From contig DFVG01000029.1 in the NCBI GenBank assembly GCA_002379985.1, forward strand, positions 1-64,000: a stretch of DNA of 64,000 bases, written 5' to 3'. Numbering within the stretch: position 1 is the stretch's first letter; every line of letters starts with the position of its first letter. Source of the stretch: Flavobacteriaceae bacterium UBA4166. GTDB taxonomy: Bacteria > Bacteroidota > Bacteroidia > Flavobacteriales > Flavobacteriaceae. The notes beneath the pieces were generated by a model. That model had not been told where the DNA came from. It worked only from the letters and a program-made list of their open reading frames with translations, and searched no databases. Positions 61,316 to 64,000 of this stretch are shown here, piece after piece. A program made the translations under genes and the position numbers.

Positions 61316-61345
61316 TTGGGTTGCGGTCTGGACGAGACTCGAACT
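61316..61345. repeat. attR: 30-bp direct repeat within tRNA-Asp
   Basis: The same 30 bases as 47442-47471. It covers the last 22 bases of the tRNA gene and 8 bases downstream of its 3' end. On this side the full tRNA is intact, so the element restored the 3' end of the gene on insertion. Confidence 0.9.
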
Positions 61346-61397
61346 CGCGACCCCCTGCGTGACAGGCAGGTATTCTAACCAACTGAACTACCAGACC
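61324..61397 (-). tRNA. tRNA-Asp (anticodon GTC)
   Basis: 74-base cloverleaf on the minus strand. Acceptor stem GGTCTGG/CCAGACC plus discriminator G; D-arm GTTC...GGTTAGAAT; anticodon stem CCTGC/GCAGG around CTGTCAC, anticodon GTC; T-arm with GTTCGAGTC. CCA is not encoded. It is the target of the element. Confidence 0.95.
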
Positions 61398-61441
61398 GTT
61401 CCTTTATTTTTTAGACTTTAAGGATGTCTTAAATCTTTTGT

Positions 61442-61487
61442 CAGGTATTCTAACCATCCCGATAACTATCGGGAGAACTACCAGACC
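61442..61487 (-). pseudogene. Broken tRNA-Asp fragment with palindromic insertion
   Basis: The minus strand repeats the 5' half of tRNA-Asp: GGTCTGGTAGTTC (61487-61475), then GGTTAGAATACCTG (61455-61442). In between, the five bases of the intact gene are replaced by 19-20 bases that contain the perfect palindrome TCCCGATAACTATCGGGA (61457-61474). The 3' half is missing. It is a tRNA pseudogene left by past tandem duplication or integration. Confidence 0.75.
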
Positions 61488-61561
61488 GTTGCTTTATTAG
61501 CGGTGGCAAATATAAAACGCATTTTTAGTTACTGCAAACAATTTCTCAAAAAAAAGAAGCA

Positions 61562-62491
61562 TCATCCAAACTTTTGTCGTGCTACCAAATAGGTGGTCAA
61601 TATTTTTTGAAAACCTTGGTGAATATCCGCCGGTACATAAGTAATACGATATTGTCCGCAACGTAATTTAATAGCATCAAAAAATTCTTGCACTGCTTCT
61701 TCATAAGAATCTTTAATGTTATCTGCATATAAGTTTACCGATTCACCGGTTTCAACATCTACATATTTGCGAGGCCGATTCGAAAAATCAAAAGATAATT
61801 CCTTCTGCCCATCGTACGTATGAAAAAGAATCACTTCATGCTTGTTGTATTTTAAATGTTGTAACGCTTCAAATAAAGCTTCTTCTTCTGCATCACTCTG
61901 AAACATATCTGTAAACAAAAAGACCAAGCTGCGGCGTTTCAACTTTTCTGCAATCAAATGCAGGTGCTTATAGGTATCTGTATTCTTTGCTTTTGCCGGT
62001 GCAACAACGGCGTCATTCAACCGCCCTAATAACATTTGATGATGCCGTTCACTGCCCTTTTCCGACGCATAAAACTCATACGCATCACTGTACACACTCA
62101 TCCCAACAGCGTCCCTTTGTCGCTTCAATAAATTCATGATGGCTGCGGAAGCCAAGGCCGCAAAACCGATCTTACTCAAAGAAGTTCCGGACAACTCCGA
62201 CACTTTCGGATAATGCATGGAACTGCTAGTATCCAAAATCAAATGGCATCGTAAATTGGTTTCCTCTTCGTATCGTTTGGTATATAGCTTATCGGTCTTG
62301 GCATAGAGTTTCCAATCGATATGTTTCGTGCTCTCCCCCGGATTGTAGATCTTATGTTCTGCAAATTCGGCAGAGAAGCCGTGAAACGGACTCTTATGCA
62401 GGCCCGAAATAAAGCCCTCCACCACTTGATTGGCGAGTAGTTCTAGGTTCTTAAACCCCTTGATTTCGTTTATTTGCTTTTCTATATTCAC
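61562..62491 (-). CDS. DUF58 domain protein (VWA-like)
   Basis: 309 residues of the DUF58 family: HKSPFHGFSAEFAEHKIYNPGESTKHIDWKLYAKTDKLYTKRYEEE (conserved DUF58 signature), then a VWA-like MIDAS region LILDTSSSMHY (DxSxS). Usually part of MoxR-DUF58 operons acting in the cell envelope or in protein assembly; no moxR gene is visible here. The start ATG at 62491 fits. Confidence 0.85.
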   Translation of the reverse strand: MNIEKQINEIKGFKNLELLANQVVEGFISGLHKSPFHGFSAEFAEHKIYNPGESTKHIDWKLYAKTDKLYTKRYEEETNLRCHLILDTSSSMHYPKVSELSGTSLSKIGFAALASAAIMNLLKRQRDAVGMSVYSDAYEFYASEKGSERHHQMLLGRLNDAVVAPAKAKNTDTYKHLHLIAEKLKRRSLVFLFTDMFQSDAEEEALFEALQHLKYNKHEVILFHTYDGQKELSFDFSNRPRKYVDVETGESVNLYADNIKDSYEEAVQEFFDAIKLRCGQYRITYVPADIHQGFQKILTTYLVARQKFG

Positions 62492-62609
62492 GTTACAATA
62501 GTACTGGGTAGTGAGTTAATAGTATTGAGACTTATTATTTCATTCCTCATAAGTCCTAGGTCATAAATCCTACGTCTCATTTCTAAATACTCATATCTCA
62601 CATCTCATT

Positions 62610-63152
62610 CTACAACACCGCATCAACAATTCCGTATTCCACGCTCTCTTCAGCACCCATCCAATGATCGCGATTAAAGTCTTTCATCACCTTCTCAAAA
62701 TCCTGACCACAATTGTCTGCCAAGATGCGAGCGCTTAGCTCTTTGGTCTTTAAAATTTCCTGAGCGGTGATTTCAATATCACTGGCAGGCCCGCGTGCCC
62801 CTCCACTAGGCTGATGAATCATCACTCGGGCATGTGGTTGTATAAAACGCTTGCCCTTTTCACCGGCCGAAAGTAAAATACTTCCCATGGAAGCCGCTAA
62901 TCCTGTGCAGATAGTACTCACAGGGCTCTTAATACTTTTAATTGTATCGTAAATAGAAAATCCGGAAGTGACATAGCCACCCGGACTATTAATATAAAAG
63001 TGGATATCCTCGTTGCTTACTGCATCTAAATAAAGCAATCGATCGACCACATGCTTTGCACTTTTATCGTCTACTTGTCCCCACAGGAACACCTTTCGCT
63101 CTTTTAATAATGTATTGTCTATTTGGTCTTGAACTTTAAAAACCTTTTCCAT
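62610..63152 (-). CDS. clpP: ATP-dependent Clp protease proteolytic subunit ClpP
   Basis: About 180 residues from the ATG at 63152 (M-E-K-V-F-K); the frame extends to 63200. Catalytic triad: Ser in GLAASMGS (~90), His in VMIHQPSGG (~116) and Asp in FNRDHWMGAEE (~165). It is shorter than classical ClpP (~195) and has a divergent N-terminus (DNTLLKERKVFLWGQV), as in second ClpP paralogues. It pairs with an AAA+ unfoldase to degrade proteins. Confidence 0.85.
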   Translation of the reverse strand: MEKVFKVQDQIDNTLLKERKVFLWGQVDDKSAKHVVDRLLYLDAVSNEDIHFYINSPGGYVTSGFSIYDTIKSIKSPVSTICTGLAASMGSILLSAGEKGKRFIQPHARVMIHQPSGGARGPASDIEITAQEILKTKELSARILADNCGQDFEKVMKDFNRDHWMGAEESVEYGIVDAVL

Positions 63153-63184
63153 AATTCGTTTCCGTTTATTTAAGACTGTAAAAT

Positions 63185-63215
63185 AAAAAAGGCTTCGCAT
63201 TTCGCCAAGCCTTTT
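63185..63215 (-). terminator. Intrinsic terminator of trxA
   Basis: Minus-strand AAAAGGCTT/AAGCCTTTT (plus 63187-63195 with 63207-63215, CGC/GCG extension) followed by a T run. It lies 24 bases after the trxA stop and just before clpP. Confidence 0.8.
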
Positions 63216-63238
63216 CGTTTATTAAATGTGTTGAATGC

Positions 63239-63556
63239 TTACAGTAGCGAATCGATCGCTTCGGTGTATACATTTTTTGGTGCTACCCCTACTTGACGAC
63301 CTACTAGTTCTCCACCATTGAAAACCAATACCGTGGGAATATTTCGCACTCCATATTTCGCTGCAAACTCCTGATTGGCATCTACATCAACCTTTCCAAC
63401 GACCGCTTTTCCGTCGTAATCTTTGCTAATTTCGTCAATGATTGGCCCTACCATTCGACAAGGACCACACCATGCTGCCCAAAAGTCTACGAGCACCGGC
63501 TTATCACTCTTTAATACCGTTTCTTCAAAAGTTGCGTCTGTTATTTCTAAAGCCAT
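63239..63556 (-). CDS. trxA: Thioredoxin
   Basis: 105 residues from the ATG at 63556. The redox site WCGPC (~30-34) is in VLVDFWAAWCGPCRMVGPIIDEIS, and the cis-Pro is in NIPTVLVF. The frame extends to 63715, but the N-terminal addition has no thioredoxin similarity. Reduces protein disulfides in the cytosol. Confidence 0.95.
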   Translation of the reverse strand: MALEITDATFEETVLKSDKPVLVDFWAAWCGPCRMVGPIIDEISKDYDGKAVVGKVDVDANQEFAAKYGVRNIPTVLVFNGGELVGRQVGVAPKNVYTEAIDSLL

Positions 63557-63834
63557 TATCTTATATATTTTATTGTTCACAAAAATAGTCAAAAAAATAC
63601 GCTTTCGGCCAACGCTTAACATTAGTTTAGGCAATGCAAGCATTGTTTTTATTGATATTTTGACGGGCTGCCAAAAGGCACCGCGCTTTTCGTTGCAATT
63701 CCGCGCCATACGCAATCATTTGCTTCGGCTGTGGGATTTTCTCTGCAATCGCTGCCCGAAGTATCCTACAAGTCCTCCAACACCTCGTCTTCAGACATAA
63801 AAATTTCTTACCTTCACTAGAAATCTACCTAACC
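63557..63834. other. Intergenic region
   Basis: A 278-base gap between divergent trxA and the bestrophin-like gene. Apart from a G+C-rich stretch around 63660-63780 I see no RNA gene or clear promoter. Confidence 0.25.
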
Positions 63835-64000
63835 ATGTACACCAAACGGAATTACGGTTTCTTCATGACTCTAAATTGGTCGAAAAAACCACTTATACTC
63901 GGTTTTATCTACGCGCTCATCCTCTTCCTATTGGTTTATCTCCTCCCGGTATTCGTTCGAGTTCCATGGCAGCCTATTAGTGTCATCGGGATCGCTGTTG
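63835..64000 (+). CDS. Bestrophin-family channel, N-terminal fragment
   Basis: The ATG at 63835 opens a frame running off the window (55 full codons). MYTKRNYGFFMTLNWSKKPLI and ALILFLLVYLLPVFVRVPWQPISVIGIAV contain a charged amphipathic start and a first membrane helix followed by PxSVIGIAV, the hallmark of bacterial bestrophin-like anion channels. Only about one sixth of the gene is visible. Confidence 0.65.
   Translation, partial: MYTKRNYGFFMTLNWSKKPLILGFIYALILFLLVYLLPVFVRVPWQPISVIGIAV

Larger units (their letters stand above)
47442..61345. mobile_element. Integrated element of about 13.9 kb in tRNA-Asp
   Basis: The 30-bp direct repeats at 47442-47471 and 61316-61345 bound the element. 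It encodes a tyrosine recombinase near attR, an XRE regulator, a winged-helix protein, Sak4-like and DUF3871 proteins, a helicase-like protein, RadC, a disrupted GIY-YIG gene and, distal to the integrase, a four-gene cassette. No relaxase, capsid or conjugation gene is visible, so it is probably a mobilisable element or a degenerate prophage-like satellite. It is more AT-rich than the flanks and lacks the backbone octamer TTCCGAAG. Confidence 0.85.

Noticed and set aside
1..64000. CRISPR arrays
   Set aside because: No series of 25-40-base direct repeats with regular spacers was seen; the only array is the in-frame 15-bp coding repeat at 40450-40734.
1..64000. Insertion sequences or transposases
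   Set aside because: No transposase motif or paired terminal inverted repeats could be supported in any frame.

Overview
The window is chromosome from a member of the Bacteroidetes, most likely a marine Flavobacteriaceae. The signs are promoters of the TTTG-N20-TANNTTTG type, type IX secretion C-terminal domains, two BlaI/M56 (BlaR1-like) pairs, DUF3871 and DUF4407 proteins, bestrophin-like and DUF4230/DUF4260 genes, and integrase and mobile-element genes typical of the phylum. The backbone is moderately AT-rich and densely coded. One 13.9 kb island (about 47442-61345) is visibly more AT-rich and is an integrated element.

Layout. 1-8900: the start of a secreted protein, an M20 dipeptidase with a DoxX-like membrane protein, a membrane TPR sensor-like protein, BlaI-M56 pair no. 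1 with an operator-overlapped promoter, DUF4407 and M23 peptidase. 8866-16254: ATP-grasp and NTF2-like genes, then an eight-gene overlapping leftward operon from ruvC and hemW to a D-amino-acid dehydrogenase. 16288-26997: flippase-like protein plus GT2, a beta-barrel protein, then a leftward operon (hydrolase, NTF2-like, BlaI no. 2, M56 with TonB C-terminal domain, TPR) under its own double operator, DUF456, a lipoprotein and a nitroreductase. 27112-32212: a TetR-ABC-HlyD-TolC efflux or secretion operon with an unusual ABC nucleotide-binding domain. 32201-41752: a leftward block with a MauG-type dihaem peroxidase, a PhoX-like type IX-secreted protein, a haem-site FG-GAP lipoprotein, a two-domain glycosyltransferase, a YYxDG-repeat lipoprotein and a small lipoprotein. 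41902-47062: a small membrane-anchored protein, a candidate structured ncRNA, a 1190-residue type IX-secreted repeat protein, a Lipoprotein_15-like protein and a cold-shock protein.

47442-61345: an element integrated in tRNA-Asp. A 30-bp direct repeat of the tRNA 3' part marks both ends. Next to attR are a tyrosine recombinase, an XRE regulator and a winged-helix protein. The middle holds recombination and replication genes (Sak4-like ATPase, DUF3871, helicase-like protein, RadC) and a GIY-YIG gene interrupted by an in-frame TGA. The end away from the integrase carries a compact four-gene leftward operon: Dam-type adenine methyltransferase, metallophosphoesterase, ORC/CDC6-like AAA ATPase, and a protein with two Rossmann-like halves resembling CARF-type sensors. 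This cassette does not match a defence system I know and is the best candidate for an undescribed system here.

61324-64000: the reconstituted tRNA-Asp, a broken second tRNA-Asp fragment carrying a palindromic insert, a DUF58 protein, ClpP, thioredoxin and the start of a bestrophin-like channel.

At larger scale, the octamer TTCCGAAG/CTTCGGAA occurs about 40 times in the backbone by eye and was not found inside the element.
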